Shown: positions 29,472-39,776, counted from the stretch's first letter. The stretch is DNA of 64,000 nt from Alphaproteobacteria bacterium (GCA_017307275.1 JAFKFK010000034.1:1-64000); one strand, 5' to 3'. Notes: generated from the letters alone by a model not told the origin. Numbers and translations: made by a program.

Positions 29472-29744
29472 CTAGTTGATCGCGTCCTTCAGGGCCTTGC
29501 TGGCCTTGAAACGCGGCACGATGGCCGCCGGAATCTTGATCTTTTCGCCGGTCTGCGGGTTACGCCCTTCGCTCGCCTTGCGTTTGGACACCTGAAACGT
29601 CCCGAATCCCACCAGCAGCACCTTTTCCTTCTTCTTCAAGGACTTGGTTATGACCGTCAGAACGGAATCGATGGCATTGGCAGCATCGACCTTCGAAAGG
29701 TTGGTCGAAGCGGCGACGGCGGCGATCAGATCGTGCTTGTTCAC
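29472..29744 (-). CDS. hupB: DNA-binding protein HU
   Basis: 90 residues from a GTG start at 29744 with AGGGG about seven bases before it; upstream codons in the frame are not HU-like. MNKHDLIAAVAASTNLSK opens the protein, VGFGTFQVSKRKASEGRNPQTGEKIKIPA is the DNA-clasping arm near 45-73, and FKASKALKDAIN ends it. This is the bacterial HU/IHF family without IHF-specific features, the main nucleoid protein. HU downstream of lon is the usual proteobacterial order. Symbol by position; only one HU gene is visible. Confidence 0.94.
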   Translation of the reverse strand: MNKHDLIAAVAASTNLSKVDAANAIDSVLTVITKSLKKKEKVLLVGFGTFQVSKRKASEGRNPQTGEKIKIPAAIVPRFKASKALKDAIN

Positions 29745-29773
29745 GGGGAGCCCCTGCATGGTCCGGCGGCCCA

Positions 29774-29803
29774 AGTGTACGGGCGGCCGGAAAACGACGT
29801 CAA
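29774..29803 (-). promoter_or_regulatory. candidate sigma-70 promoter of HU
   Basis: On the reverse strand TTGACG (29798-29803) and TACACT (29774-29779) are 18 bp apart and 30 bp before the HU start. Just upstream is a perfect interrupted palindrome GGGTTAAACCC (29834-29844) next to a related GGTTTACC, which could be an operator. Confidence 0.5.
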
Positions 29804-29867
29804 CGTTGAATACCATATTTTGTAGGTTTACCAGGGTTAAACCCACACAGAATAGTGCCAGACGCGA

Positions 29868-29895
29868 CGAAGCCCCGGATTGCTCCGGGGCTTCG
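29868..29895 (-). terminator. hairpin after lon
   Basis: A 12-bp perfect stem CGAAGCCCCGGA/TCCGGGGCTTCG with a four-base loop lies 25 bp after the lon stop. No T-run follows on the reverse strand, so it may terminate weakly or stabilise the 3' end of the lon message rather than act as a classical terminator. Confidence 0.55.
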
Positions 29896-29920
29896 CCTAT
29901 TCGTCCCAGGTCGCACCGGA

Positions 29921-32320
29921 TCAGTGCGCCCGGATGGCCTCGCTGCCCTCCGCCGGCTTGGCCGCGACCGTCTCTAGGTCGTTCGGCCATTCGATGGCGA
30001 CCAGCGGCTTCACCAGTGCCCGGGCCAGGACCTCGTCCACGGTCGACACCGGGACGATTTCGAGACCCTTCTTCACGTTGTCCGGGATCTCCGGCAGATC
30101 GCGCTCGTTCTCCTTGGGAATGAGCACGGTCTTGAGACCGCCGCGCAACGCCGCCAGCAGCTTTTCCTTCAGGCCGCCGATCGGCAGGACCCGACCCCGC
30201 AGGCTGATCTCGCCGGTCATCGCCACATCCTTGCGCACCGCCACGCCGGTGAGCGCGGAGACGATCGACGTGATCATGCCGACACCAGCCGACGGACCAT
30301 CCTTAGGCGTCGCGCCTTCCGGCACGTGCACATGGATGTCGCGCTTCTCGAAGATGTTCGGCTTGATGCCGAACGCCGCCGCGCGCGACCGGACGTAGGC
30401 ATTGGCTGCCTGCACCGACTCCTGCATGACGTCGCCCAACTTGCCGGTCACGGTGACACGGCCACGGCCCGGAACCAGCACGGCCTCGATCTGCAGCAAC
30501 TCGCCGCCGACTTCGGTCCAGGCCAAGCCCGTCGTGATGCCCACCAGATCCTCGAGTTCCGCCTCGCCGTAGCGGAAGCGACGGACGCCGGCATACTTGT
30601 CGAGGTTCTTGCGACCGATCTTCACCTTGGTCGTCCCCTTCATGAGGATTTCCTTGGTGGCCTTGCGGGCAAGATTGGCAATCTCACGCTCGAGGTTACG
30701 GACACCGGCCTCGCGCGTGTAATAGCGCACGAGATCGCGCACCGCGTCGTCGTGGATGTCGAGTTCCCCTTCCTTGAGACCGTTCGCTTCGATCTGCTTG
30801 GGAATGAGATGCTTGCGCGAAATCGCGACCTTCTCGTCCTCGGTGTAGCCGGCCAGTCGGATGATCTCCATGCGGTCCATCAGCGGCTGCGCCATGCGCA
30901 GCGAGTTCGCCGTGGTGATGAACATCACGTTCGACAGGTCGTAATCGACTTCGAGGTAGTGGTCGTTGAACGACGTGTTCTGCTCGGGGTCCAGAACCTC
31001 GAGCAGCGCCGACGACGGGTCGCCGCGGAAATCCGCACCGAGCTTGTCGATCTCGTCGAGCAGGAAGAGCGGGTTCGACGACTTCGCCTTCTTCATGCTC
31101 TGGATGACCTTGCCCGGCAGCGAGCCGATGTAGGTCCGGCGATGGCCACGAATCTCGGCCTCGTCACGCACGCCGCCCAGCGACATGCGAACGAAGTTGC
31201 GACCCGTCGCCTTGGCGATCGACTTGCCCAGCGAGGTCTTGCCAACGCCCGGCGGTCCGACGAGGCACAGGATCGGCCCCTTCATCTTGTCGACGCGCTG
31301 CTGCACCGCGAGGTACTCGAGGATGCGCTCCTTCACCTTCTCAAGGCCGTGATGATCGGCATTGAGAATGTCCTCGGCGTACTTCAGATCCTTGATGATC
31401 TTGGTCGGCTTGCGCCACGGAATCGACAGCAGCCAGTCGAGGTAGTTGCGCACCACCGTCGCCTCGGCCGACATGGGGCTCATGGTCCGAAGCTTCTTCA
31501 GCTCGGCATTGGCCTTCTCGCGCGCCTCCTTGCTGAGCCGCGTCTTCTTGATGCGCTTCTCCAGTTCGGAGACCTCGTCGCGACCGTCTTCGGTCTCGCC
31601 GAGTTCCTTCTGGATCGCCTTCATCTGCTCGTTGAGATAGTACTCGCGCTGCGTCTTCTCCATCTGACGCTTCACGCGGTTGCGGATCTTCTTCTCGACC
31701 TGCAGCACGCCGATCTCGCCTTCCATCAGGCCGAGAATGCGTTCCAGCCGCTTGGACACGGAGTCGAGTTCGAGGAGCTGCTGCTTCTCAGCGACCTTCA
31801 GCGCGAGATGAGCAGAGATCGTGTCGGCGAGCTTGGTCGGCTCTTCGATCTTGTTGATCGAGACGACGACTTCCGGCGGCACCTTCTTGTTCAGCTTAAC
31901 GTAGTTCTCGAATTCCGAGACCACGGTGCGTGCGGCAGCCTGGAGTTCCGCCGTCTCGCCCGGCGCCTCTTCCATGTCGACGGCACGCGCTTCGAAGAAA
32001 TCGGCGCGTTCGGAGTAACCAGTGACGCGAACACGGCGGCCGCCCTCGACCAGCACCTTCACGGTATCGTCCGGCAGCTTCAGGAGCTGCAGTACGGTGC
32101 CGAGCGTGCCGATCGAATAGATATCGTCGGGGCCGGGATCGTCCTGGCTGGCATTCTTCTGGGCGATCAGCAGGATCTGCTTGTCGTCCTTCATGACCTC
32201 TTCGAGGGCCTTGACGCTCTTCTCGCGACCGACAAAGAGCGGAACGATCATGCCGGGGAACACGACGATGTCGCGCAACGGCAGGACCGGATAGACAGTT
32301 CCTTGAATGGGGGCGTTCAT
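29921..32320 (-). CDS. lon: ATP-dependent Lon protease
   Basis: 799 residues from the ATG at 32320. The N-terminal substrate domain ([16 protein letters not shown] near 8) and a coiled-coil lead to the AAA+ module with Walker [14 protein letters not shown] near 353-365 and Walker [13 protein letters not shown]. The protease domain has the catalytic Ser in [11 protein letters not shown] near 676 and the Lys in [10 protein letters not shown] near 719. It degrades misfolded and regulatory proteins in the cytoplasm. It sits between clpX and HU as in other proteobacteria, with a heat-shock-type promoter upstream. Confidence 0.97.
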   Translation of the reverse strand: MNAPIQGTVYPVLPLRDIVVFPGMIVPLFVGREKSVKALEEVMKDDKQILLIAQKNASQDDPGPDDIYSIGTLGTVLQLLKLPDDTVKVLVEGGRRVRVTGYSERADFFEARAVDMEEAPGETAELQAAARTVVSEFENYVKLNKKVPPEVVVSINKIEEPTKLADTISAHLALKVAEKQQLLELDSVSKRLERILGLMEGEIGVLQVEKKIRNRVKRQMEKTQREYYLNEQMKAIQKELGETEDGRDEVSELEKRIKKTRLSKEAREKANAELKKLRTMSPMSAEATVVRNYLDWLLSIPWRKPTKIIKDLKYAEDILNADHHGLEKVKERILEYLAVQQRVDKMKGPILCLVGPPGVGKTSLGKSIAKATGRNFVRMSLGGVRDEAEIRGHRRTYIGSLPGKVIQSMKKAKSSNPLFLLDEIDKLGADFRGDPSSALLEVLDPEQNTSFNDHYLEVDYDLSNVMFITTANSLRMAQPLMDRMEIIRLAGYTEDEKVAISRKHLIPKQIEANGLKEGELDIHDDAVRDLVRYYTREAGVRNLEREIANLARKATKEILMKGTTKVKIGRKNLDKYAGVRRFRYGEAELEDLVGITTGLAWTEVGGELLQIEAVLVPGRGRVTVTGKLGDVMQESVQAANAYVRSRAAAFGIKPNIFEKRDIHVHVPEGATPKDGPSAGVGMITSIVSALTGVAVRKDVAMTGEISLRGRVLPIGGLKEKLLAALRGGLKTVLIPKENERDLPEIPDNVKKGLEIVPVSTVDEVLARALVKPLVAIEWPNDLETVAAKPAEGSEAIRAH

Positions 32321-32417
32321 GATGCCTCGCAACGTACGCTGTTAGAGCTACCCGCACCGCGGACGCGACCCCCAGATGGGCGATCAACGCTACGCAAACA
32401 CGTGCACTCGCTAGCAG

Positions 32418-32446
32418 AGATTGGCCCGAACAGGATTTGGTTCAAG
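32418..32446 (-). promoter_or_regulatory. candidate heat-shock (RpoH, sigma-32) promoter of lon
   Basis: Reverse strand CTTGAAC (32440-32446), 14 bp, then GCCAATCT (32418-32425), compared with CTTGAAA-N13-15-CCCCATNT. It lies about 100 bp before the lon start in the clpX-lon gap. Lon is a known RpoH target in proteobacteria, which supports the call. Confidence 0.5.
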
Positions 32447-32462
32447 CCCCGTCGGGGAGACT

Positions 32463-32484
32463 GCCGGCGACGGTCGTCGCCGGC
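32463..32484 (-). terminator. strong hairpin between clpX and lon
   Basis: A 9-bp perfect stem GCCGGCGAC/GTCGCCGGC with loop GACC (reverse strand) lies 10 bp after the clpX stop. No T-run follows, so it may act as a partial terminator or RNA-processing hairpin separating clpX from lon expression. Confidence 0.45.
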
Positions 32485-32494
32485 GCAGCAAAAA

Positions 32495-33766
<1,272 letters not shown>

Positions 33767-33823
33767 GTCGTTAACGCACCTCCGCTTGGGGGGCTCGTCG
33801 ACCTGCGAGCCCACACCAAGGCT

Positions 33824-33853
33824 ATGTTAAACGTGCCCCCTAGATCGCGACAA
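33824..33853 (-). promoter_or_regulatory. candidate clpX promoter
   Basis: Reverse strand TTGTCG (33848-33853), 18 bp, TAACAT (33824-33829), about 60 bp before the clpX start. The -35 element lies inside one copy of a repeated ten-base word (see the repeat entry at 33845-33906). Confidence 0.4.
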
Positions 33854-33906
33854 CATCAAAATATGGTGTGTCGGCGTGCAAAAGGGAAACAATTGGTCGC
33901 GACAAC
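33845..33906 (-). repeat. two direct copies of a ten-base word in the clpX leader
   Basis: GTTGTCGCGA (read on the reverse strand) occurs at 33845-33854 and 33897-33906. The copies have the same orientation and are 52 bp apart, close to five DNA turns. The proximal copy overlaps the candidate -35 of clpX; the distal one lies just after the clpP stop. This looks like a paired regulator site, but the word is short. Confidence 0.4.
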
Positions 33907-33909
33907 CGC

Positions 33910-34557
33910 TTAGGACGCGGCCGCCTGGATCGTCGGCGTCGGCCGCCGGTCGAAGACTTCGTCAATCAGGCCGAATTCCTTGGCTTCCGGCGGGGAGAAG
34001 AAGCGGTCACGCTCCATGCCCTTCTCGATCTCCTCGATCGTCCGGCCGGTGTGGTTGACGTAGAGTTGATTGAGGCGGGCCCGGGTCAGCAGGATTTCCT
34101 TGGCGTGGATTTCGATATCCGTCGCCTGGCCCTGAGCGCCACCGGAAGGCTGGTGGATCATGATCCGGGCGTTGGGCAGCGAGAAACGCTTGCCCTTCTC
34201 GCCTGCCATCAGCAGCAACGAACCGGCCGACGCGGCCTGGCCGAACACCAGGGTCGAAATGTTGGGCCGCACGTACTGCATCGTGTCGTAGATCGCCAAC
34301 CCCGACGTCACCACGCCACCCGGCGAGTTGATGTAGAAGGAGATGTCCTTCGTGGGGTTCTCGGCCTCGAGATAAAGGAGCTGGGCGCAGACAAGGCCCG
34401 CCACATTGTCCTCGATCGGGCCGTTCAGAAAGATGATCCGCTCCTTGAGCAGGCGCGACCAGATATCGTAGCCGCGTTCACCGCGCGCCGACTGCTCGAC
34501 GACCATCGGGACGTAGTAGTTGTTGTAGACTTCCAGCGGATCGCGGTCGCGACTCAT
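33910..34557 (-). CDS. clpP: ATP-dependent Clp protease proteolytic subunit
   Basis: 215 residues from the ATG at 34557, with AAGGGGG eight bases upstream; twenty more codons are open before it but do not resemble ClpP. Catalytic residues are Ser110 ([11 protein letters not shown]), His135 (IMIHQPSGG) and Asp184 ([10 protein letters not shown]). The hydrophobic [18 protein letters not shown] strand is typical. ClpP forms the two-ring chamber that degrades proteins unfolded by ClpX or ClpA. It lies between tig and clpX, the standard order. Confidence 0.97.
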   Translation of the reverse strand: MSRDRDPLEVYNNYYVPMVVEQSARGERGYDIWSRLLKERIIFLNGPIEDNVAGLVCAQLLYLEAENPTKDISFYINSPGGVVTSGLAIYDTMQYVRPNISTLVFGQAASAGSLLLMAGEKGKRFSLPNARIMIHQPSGGAQGQATDIEIHAKEILLTRARLNQLYVNHTGRTIEEIEKGMERDRFFSPPEAKEFGLIDEVFDRRPTPTIQAAAS

Positions 34558-34599
34558 CGCGGGCCCCCTTGAATATGATGTCCCTTTGAAAGTGGCAGC

Positions 34600-34627
34600 G
34601 CCGGCGGCCTGGTTCAAGGCCGCCGGC
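34600..34627 (-). terminator. hairpin between tig and clpP
   Basis: A 10-bp perfect GC stem GCCGGCGGCC/GGCCGCCGGC with an eight-base loop lies seven bases after the tig stop and 42 bp before clpP. There is no T-run. A weak sigma-32-like pair, CTTGAAC (34612-34618) and TGCCACTT (34590-34597), overlaps the loop and 3' arm. Confidence 0.5.
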
Positions 34628-34633
34628 TCTGGA

Positions 34634-35980
34634 TCAATTTGCCGCCTTCTCCGCGGGCTCTTCTTCTTCCGCTTCGCGAGCTGCCTTGAGCAGTTCCTCA
34701 GGCGTAACCGACTTCTCGCTGACCTTCGCCAGCTCGAGAATGAAGTCGACCGTCTTCTCCTCGAAGATCGGTGCGCGGAGCTGCTCCTTCAGTTCGGCAT
34801 TCTTGCCGTAGAACTCCAGGACCTGACGCTCCTGGCCGGGATAACGCATGGCTTCGCGCATCACCGCCTGGTTCAGCTCTTCCGGCGTCACTTCGATGTT
34901 GTTGGAGCGGCCGACATCCGCAAGCAGCAGGCCGAGGCGAACCCGGCGCTCGGCGATCTCGCGATACTCCGCCTTCATCTTCTCTTCGTCGTCTTCGAGC
35001 TTCTGGCCATTCTTCTTGGCCTCCTCGATACGCTGCCAGATCGCGCCGAACTCGCCTTCGATCAGTCCTTCCGGCACCTCGAACTTGTGGCTATCGGCAA
35101 GCTTGTCGAGAAGCTGACGCTTCACCATCTGGCGCGAGATCTGGGTGTAGTCCTGGCCGATGCGCTCTCCGACGGCCTTCCGCATGGCCTCGAGATTCTC
35201 GAAGTTGTTCTTCTTCGCCAGTTCGTCGTCGGCAGGCTTGTCGACGAATTCACGGATCTCCTTGATCGTGCACTTGAAGACCGCGTCCTTGCCGGCGAGT
35301 TCGGCAGCGCCGTAATCGGCCGGGAAGGTCACCTTCACGTCGACCGACTTGCCGACCTCTGCGCCGATGAGCTGGTCCTCGAAACCGGGGATGAACGAAC
35401 CCGATCCCAGCTCCAGCGTGTAGTCGGTGGCGGCGCCGCCCGGGAACTCTGTCCCGTCGACCGAGCCCACGAAGTCGAGCTTGATCGCGTCGCCCTTCTG
35501 GGCCGGGCGCGGCGGATCGACAGGCTTCTGATCGCGGTTGGCCTTCGCAATGCGATCGAGCGCATCGTCGACATCCTTGTCTGGAACGGCGGCCTTCAGG
35601 CGCTCGAGCTCGATGCCCGAGAAATCGAGCTTGCCGATTTCCGGCAGCACTTCGATCGCCACTTCGAACTCGACGTCCTTGCCTTCTTCGAGCTGCTTCA
35701 GGTCGACGCGCGGCTGCAGCGCCGGGCGCAGGCCGCGATCTTCGATCGCTTTCGCCGTGCTGGTGTTGACGGCCTGCTCGACGGCCTCGCCGAACAGTGC
35801 CTGGCCGTACTGCTTCTTCAGCAGGCTGACCGGCACCTTGCCTGGGCGGAAGCCCGGCATCGCGGCGGTCTGCGCCATCTCGGCCAGCCGCTCGTCGACC
35901 TTCGCCGACAGATCACCGGCCGGCACAACGATCTTGAATTGCCGCTTCAGCCCTTCGGCCGAGAGTTCCGTCACTTGCAT
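34634..35980 (-). CDS. tig: trigger factor (ribosome-associated chaperone and prolyl isomerase)
   Basis: 448 residues. The N-terminal ribosome-binding domain ends in the signature [17 protein letters not shown] near 43-59. A FKBP-type isomerase domain follows ([20 protein letters not shown] near 155-175 and [18 protein letters not shown] near 185), and the C-terminal chaperone arms run from about 250. A low-complexity Glu/Ala tail ends the protein. It binds nascent chains at the ribosome exit. The ATG at 35980 follows GGAAG. It starts 28 bp after tRNA-Leu. Confidence 0.97.
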   Translation of the reverse strand: MQVTELSAEGLKRQFKIVVPAGDLSAKVDERLAEMAQTAAMPGFRPGKVPVSLLKKQYGQALFGEAVEQAVNTSTAKAIEDRGLRPALQPRVDLKQLEEGKDVEFEVAIEVLPEIGKLDFSGIELERLKAAVPDKDVDDALDRIAKANRDQKPVDPPRPAQKGDAIKLDFVGSVDGTEFPGGAATDYTLELGSGSFIPGFEDQLIGAEVGKSVDVKVTFPADYGAAELAGKDAVFKCTIKEIREFVDKPADDELAKKNNFENLEAMRKAVGERIGQDYTQISRQMVKRQLLDKLADSHKFEVPEGLIEGEFGAIWQRIEEAKKNGQKLEDDEEKMKAEYREIAERRVRLGLLLADVGRSNNIEVTPEELNQAVMREAMRYPGQERQVLEFYGKNAELKEQLRAPIFEEKTVDFILELAKVSEKSVTPEELLKAAREAEEEEPAEKAAN

Positions 35981-36008
35981 CGTCTCACTTCCATTTCCTG
36001 GCATTTCC

Positions 36009-36093
36009 TGGTGCGGGCGGAGGGACTTGAACCCCCACGCCTTGCGGCACGAGAACCTAAATCTCGCGTGTCTACCAATTTCACCACGCCCGC
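36009..36093 (-). tRNA. tRNA-Leu (anticodon TAG)
   Basis: An 85-base type II tRNA on the reverse strand with acceptor GCGGGCG/CGCCCGC, D arm TGGTGAAATTGGTAGACACGC, anticodon loop around ATTTAGG (anticodon TAG), a long variable arm TGCCGCAAGGCGT and encoded CCA. It lies directly upstream of tig. Confidence 0.97.
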
Positions 36094-36181
36094 CCGAATC
36101 GGCCCACATCGACGACAAGGGCCATCGGGGCGTGCCTCGAAGGCCGAATCGCGCGCCTCTTAGCCCGGGCCCGTCAAACGG

Positions 36182-37693
36182 TCAATTGACGGTGATGGCC
36201 GAGTGCATCGCATCCGGAATTAAGTTGAGCAAATCCTCCGCAATCAGGCCCGGCCGGGCAAACCGCCGGGCGCAATTCCCGTGAAGCCACGCCGCGGCTG
36301 CCGCCGCGGCGAAAGCGGTCAGCCCCTGAGCCATCAGACCGCTCGCGATACCGGCCAACACGTCTCCCGAGCCTGCTGTCGCCAAGCCGGCTGTGGCGTG
36401 CACATTGATGATCGCCCGGCCATCCGGCGTGGCAATGACCGTATCGGGGCCTTTCAGCAGAACCGTGGCACCGCTCAGCGCCGCTGCCTGACGGACACGG
36501 GCGAGTTTGCCGCCATCGCCGTGGATGTCGGCAAACAGGCGGCGGAACTCACCCTCATGCGGCGTGAGCAGAACCTCGCCTCCAATGCTCTGGAAGAGCC
36601 GATGGGGCTGTTCGGCGAAGCTTGTGATGCCGTCGGCGTCCAGCACCAGGCTACGACGGGCCGCCAGCACCGCCAGCACGGCATCTTTTGTCCTGTCGCC
36701 GATCCCAGAGCCCGGACCGATCAGAAAGGCATTGCGCCGCTGGTCGTCGAGAAGCTTGGAAAATGCAGCCGCCGTGTCGGCCTCGACAACGAGGTTGCCG
36801 GGCTCGGCGGCCTGATAGGCAGACAAGGACGAGCGTGGCGAGGCGATGGTCACGAGCCCCGCTCCTGCCCGACGTCCCGCGAGCGCGGCAAGACGGGCGG
36901 CCCCGGTGGCCTGTGGCCCGGCGAGGATCGTCAGATGTCCACGGGCATATTTGTGGTCGGCCAGGTCGCCTCGCTGCAGCAATTCGCGCCACAGAACCGG
37001 CCCGTTCAGCCATTGCCGGGGCGCGATGGTCGCGAGGGCTGTCGGGGGAATGCCGATGTCGACGACATGCAGGTCGCCGCAGCGCTTCAGCCCCTCTTCC
37101 GAGTAGTGGCCGGGCTTGGCCCGGAAGAAGGTTACAGTGCATGCCGCCTTGGCCGCGCGGCCCAGCACATGGCCGCTGTCGCCATGGAGCCCGCTCGGCA
37201 CATCGACGGCGACGACCGTCAGGCGGCGCTCGTTCAGGTGATTGATGACATCGCCTATGGCTCCGCCGATCGGCCGCGACAAGCCGGTGCCAAACAGCGC
37301 GTCGACCACCAGCGGCTCCCCCTTCAGGAGCGCGACCGATAGCGGCTCGACAGCACCATTCCAGGTACCGGCTGCCCAGGCGGCGTCCCCCTTCAAATCG
37401 GCAATCGCCCCCGCAAGCCCCAGCTGGACCGGCCATCCGGATTCATGCAGACAGCGTGCGATCACAAAGCCGTCGCCGCCGTTGTTTCCGGGACCGCAGA
37501 GCACCGCCACGGGACGCCGCGGCCAGCGCCGCATGACAGCAGCAGCTACGGCACGGCCGGCAGCTTCCATCAGGGCAATGCCCGGCACGCCACTGGCGAT
37601 GGCAAAAGCGTCGGCCTTTGCCATTTCCGCACAACTCAGGAGCGTAAGCTCGTCGTGGCGAGCGAGGTCGCGTGCAGGGGTTCTAGGGACCAT
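36182..37693 (-). CDS. nnr: bifunctional NAD(P)H-hydrate epimerase / ADP-dependent dehydratase
   Basis: 503 residues with two fused domains. The YjeF_N epimerase (about 15-220) has ALMEAAGRAVAAAVMRRW and CGPGNNGGDGFVIARCL. The ribokinase-like dehydratase (about 235-490) has KYARGHLTILAGP, LTPHEGEFRRLF and the phosphate-binding TAGSGDVLAGIASGL. Together they repair hydrated NADH and NADPH. The start is uncertain: ATG 37693 has no clear ribosome binding site and lies 14 bp after tRNA-His, so the message may be processed from the tRNA transcript. Confidence 0.93.
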   Translation of the reverse strand: MVPRTPARDLARHDELTLLSCAEMAKADAFAIASGVPGIALMEAAGRAVAAAVMRRWPRRPVAVLCGPGNNGGDGFVIARCLHESGWPVQLGLAGAIADLKGDAAWAAGTWNGAVEPLSVALLKGEPLVVDALFGTGLSRPIGGAIGDVINHLNERRLTVVAVDVPSGLHGDSGHVLGRAAKAACTVTFFRAKPGHYSEEGLKRCGDLHVVDIGIPPTALATIAPRQWLNGPVLWRELLQRGDLADHKYARGHLTILAGPQATGAARLAALAGRRAGAGLVTIASPRSSLSAYQAAEPGNLVVEADTAAAFSKLLDDQRRNAFLIGPGSGIGDRTKDAVLAVLAARRSLVLDADGITSFAEQPHRLFQSIGGEVLLTPHEGEFRRLFADIHGDGGKLARVRQAAALSGATVLLKGPDTVIATPDGRAIINVHATAGLATAGSGDVLAGIASGLMAQGLTAFAAAAAAAWLHGNCARRFARPGLIAEDLLNLIPDAMHSAITVN

Positions 37694-37707
37694 GGTTTGG
37701 GGGCGAT

Positions 37708-37785
37708 TGGGGCGGCCGACCGGAATTGAACCGGCGACATCCAGAATCACAATCTGGCGCTCTAACCAACTGAGCTACGGCCGCC
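37708..37785 (-). tRNA. tRNA-His (anticodon GTG)
   Basis: A 78-base cloverleaf including the extra 5' G of tRNA-His, which pairs with the C before CCA. The acceptor is GCGGCCG/CGGCCGC, the anticodon stem CCAGA/TCTGG encloses TTGTGAT (anticodon GTG), and the T arm contains GGTTCAATTCC. CCA is encoded. Confidence 0.97.
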
Positions 37786-37840
37786 ATCGTGGATCGCTCC
37801 CGACGAAGCGGCGCCTTCCTACGCTGCAGAGGCCGGAGCG

Positions 37841-38467
37841 TCAAGAATCCGAAGGCGTCGGAGGCAACAAACGGTCGATCGCCCTCACCCAGATATCGCA
37901 CGCCTGGTCGAACGACTGGCCGAACATATCGCGCATCCGCGCCCAGCTCTCGAAATCGATCAGCGCCTCGATCGCCAGGATCGTCTGCTGGCGCTCGACC
38001 GGCCCTATGCTCGTCAGTTCGGGCCGATACATCGTCTCGAGGCGCTGGATGACGAGTTCCCGAGCCCGCCGAATACGCTCCTTGAGTTCCGCAGACTCGC
38101 CCTGATTGGCATTCAGCGCCCGCCACAGCGGCAGCCATTCCTCGCAAACGCGGCCTCGTGTTTCGACATGTATCCTGAGACGTGCCGCGCGGCTGCCTCT
38201 AGGCGGGTGCTCGGCAACCTGCAAGGAAGCCTGCGACATCGCATGGTCGGTCGCCGCGACACGCAGCGTATGAAGGTCGGGAAAGCGCTCGAACACCGAA
38301 CGCACGGAATATCCCGCACGGTCCGCTATCGCCGTGGCCGTGGGAATCTGTGGACTCTCCCGCAGCAGCAGGAGGTAGGCGTCGATGATGAGCTGGCGCG
38401 TCCGCACGCTGCGCAGACGGCGCCCATCTGTTCGAGCAGGCTTGGTGTCGGAGGACTTGTTCACCAC
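37841..38467 (-). CDS. TetR-like regulator, paralogue A
   Basis: 208 residues from GTG 38467 with GAGG upstream. The N-terminal helix-turn-helix reads DGRRLRSVRTRQLIIDAYLL, then IADRAGYSVRSVFERFPD, a TetR-type DNA-binding domain in which the usual VSxGTLYxHF is replaced by YSVRSVFERF. The ligand domain ends ALIDFESWARMRDMFGQSFD and RAIDRLLPPTPSDS. It is the last of three tandem, clearly related genes. No signal or target gene is evident; the nearest genes are tRNA-His and nnr. Confidence 0.8.
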   Translation of the reverse strand: MVNKSSDTKPARTDGRRLRSVRTRQLIIDAYLLLLRESPQIPTATAIADRAGYSVRSVFERFPDLHTLRVAATDHAMSQASLQVAEHPPRGSRAARLRIHVETRGRVCEEWLPLWRALNANQGESAELKERIRRARELVIQRLETMYRPELTSIGPVERQQTILAIEALIDFESWARMRDMFGQSFDQACDIWVRAIDRLLPPTPSDS

Positions 38468-38485
38468 ACCGACACCTCACGTTCA

Positions 38486-39127
38486 TCAGGCGCTGGTCGA
38501 GGACTGAGGAAGCAACCGGTCGATCGCCTGTATCCACGCAATGCAGGCGTCATCGAAGGGCAGTTCGAAGAACTGGCGCATGCGGGCCCAGCTTTCCAGA
38601 TCGGTCATCGCTTCGAGTGCGATCAGAAGCTGCCGGCGCTCCAACTCCGACACCGTGGCAAGCTCGGGCTGATAGACGACCTCGAGGCGCGCCATATAGC
38701 GTTCACGCGCGACTCTGATGCGGTCCTTCAGTTCTGCAGAATCGCCCTGGTTGATGATCAGCGACCGCCACAGCGGCAGCCACCTTTCGCAAACCTGAGC
38801 CCGTGCGCGAACCTGTGCATTCAGTCGTGCTTGCCGATCGCCTTCGAATTCTCCGGACGGAGCCAACGCCGTCACCTGCGCCATCGCGTAATCGACGGCG
38901 GCAATCTGAAGGGCACGAATGTCGGGAAAGCGCTCGAAGACCGATCGCACCGAGTAGCCGGCCTTCTCCGCGATCTCCGCCGCCGTCGGGACGCGCGGCG
39001 AAAACGCATCGGCAAGCGCGAGATAGGCCTCGATGATGAGCTGCTTCGTCCGCTCGCTGCGCAGACGACGGCCGTCGATCCGATTGGGTTTCTTTATCGA
39101 CGTATCCGACACGTTGCTGAGTTCCAT
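38486..39127 (-). CDS. TetR-like regulator, paralogue B
   Basis: 213 residues, same architecture as its two neighbours: IDGRRLRSERTKQLIIEAYL near 16-35, IAEKAGYSVRSVFERFPDIRAL for the recognition helix, and DLESWARMRQFFELPFDDAC plus AIDRLLPQSS at the C terminus. The ATG at 39127 has no clear ribosome binding site; an upstream extension to 39229 is open but lacks homology with the paralogues. It is 18 bp before paralogue A. Function unknown beyond DNA binding by inference. Confidence 0.8.
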   Translation of the reverse strand: MELSNVSDTSIKKPNRIDGRRLRSERTKQLIIEAYLALADAFSPRVPTAAEIAEKAGYSVRSVFERFPDIRALQIAAVDYAMAQVTALAPSGEFEGDRQARLNAQVRARAQVCERWLPLWRSLIINQGDSAELKDRIRVARERYMARLEVVYQPELATVSELERRQLLIALEAMTDLESWARMRQFFELPFDDACIAWIQAIDRLLPQSSTSA

Positions 39128-39152
39128 CGCCAATGTTGGGGGGTGGTCAGGG

Positions 39153-39776
39153 CTAGAGCGGAGTCGGCGGAAGCATCCGGTCGATGGCCCGTATCCAAAG
39201 CGCACAGGACTCAGCAAACGACAGGCCATGCATTTCGCGCATCCGCGCCCAGCTTTCCATTTCGGTCAAGGCTTCCAACGCGATCAGCATGTTCCTCCGC
39301 TCGATCTCGGGCAGAACCGAGAGTTCGGGCCGGTACATGATCTCGATCCGATCGATCGTGCGGGTGCGCGCGATGTGGAGCCGCGCCTTGAGCGCATCGT
39401 CCTCATCGACGTTGAGCGTCAGTGCACGCCATAGCGCGACGCCGCGCTCGCAGGTCCCCGCACGGGTTTCGACCTGGGACTTGATCCGGGTCGGACGGTC
39501 GGCGTCGACGTCGCGGGCCGGCGCGAGGGCGGCCGCGTGGGCCAAACCGTAGTCCGCCGCGGCGACGCGCAGCGTATGGAGGTCCGGAAATCGCTCGAAG
39601 ATCGACCGCACCGAGTAGCCCGCCCGCTCCGCAATGTCTGCCGCGGTCGGCATGGGCGACAGCGAATTCTCCCGCAACAAAGCGAGATAGGCTTCGATGA
39701 TGAGCTGCTTCGTCCGCTCGCTACGCAGGCGGCGGCCATCGATCCGGGGAGGTTTGAGCGGAGCTGATGCTGACAC
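39153..39776 (-). CDS. TetR-like regulator, paralogue C
   Basis: 207 residues from GTG 39776; no ribosome binding site is obvious. PPRIDGRRLRSERTKQLIIE, IAERAGYSVRSIFERFPDLHTLRVAAADYG, and EMESWARMREMHGLSFAESC plus RAIDRMLPPTPL show that it is a close paralogue of the next two genes. First in the run of three, 25 bp before paralogue B, so all three may form one message. The gap to the aminotransferase upstream contains a terminator. Confidence 0.8.
   Translation of the reverse strand: MSASAPLKPPRIDGRRLRSERTKQLIIEAYLALLRENSLSPMPTAADIAERAGYSVRSIFERFPDLHTLRVAAADYGLAHAAALAPARDVDADRPTRIKSQVETRAGTCERGVALWRALTLNVDEDDALKARLHIARTRTIDRIEIMYRPELSVLPEIERRNMLIALEALTEMESWARMREMHGLSFAESCALWIRAIDRMLPPTPL

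Noticed and set aside
37708-39776. tRNA-His with adjacent TetR genes as an integration site of a mobile island
   Set aside because: No integrase, no duplicated tRNA 3' end and no change in base composition were seen.
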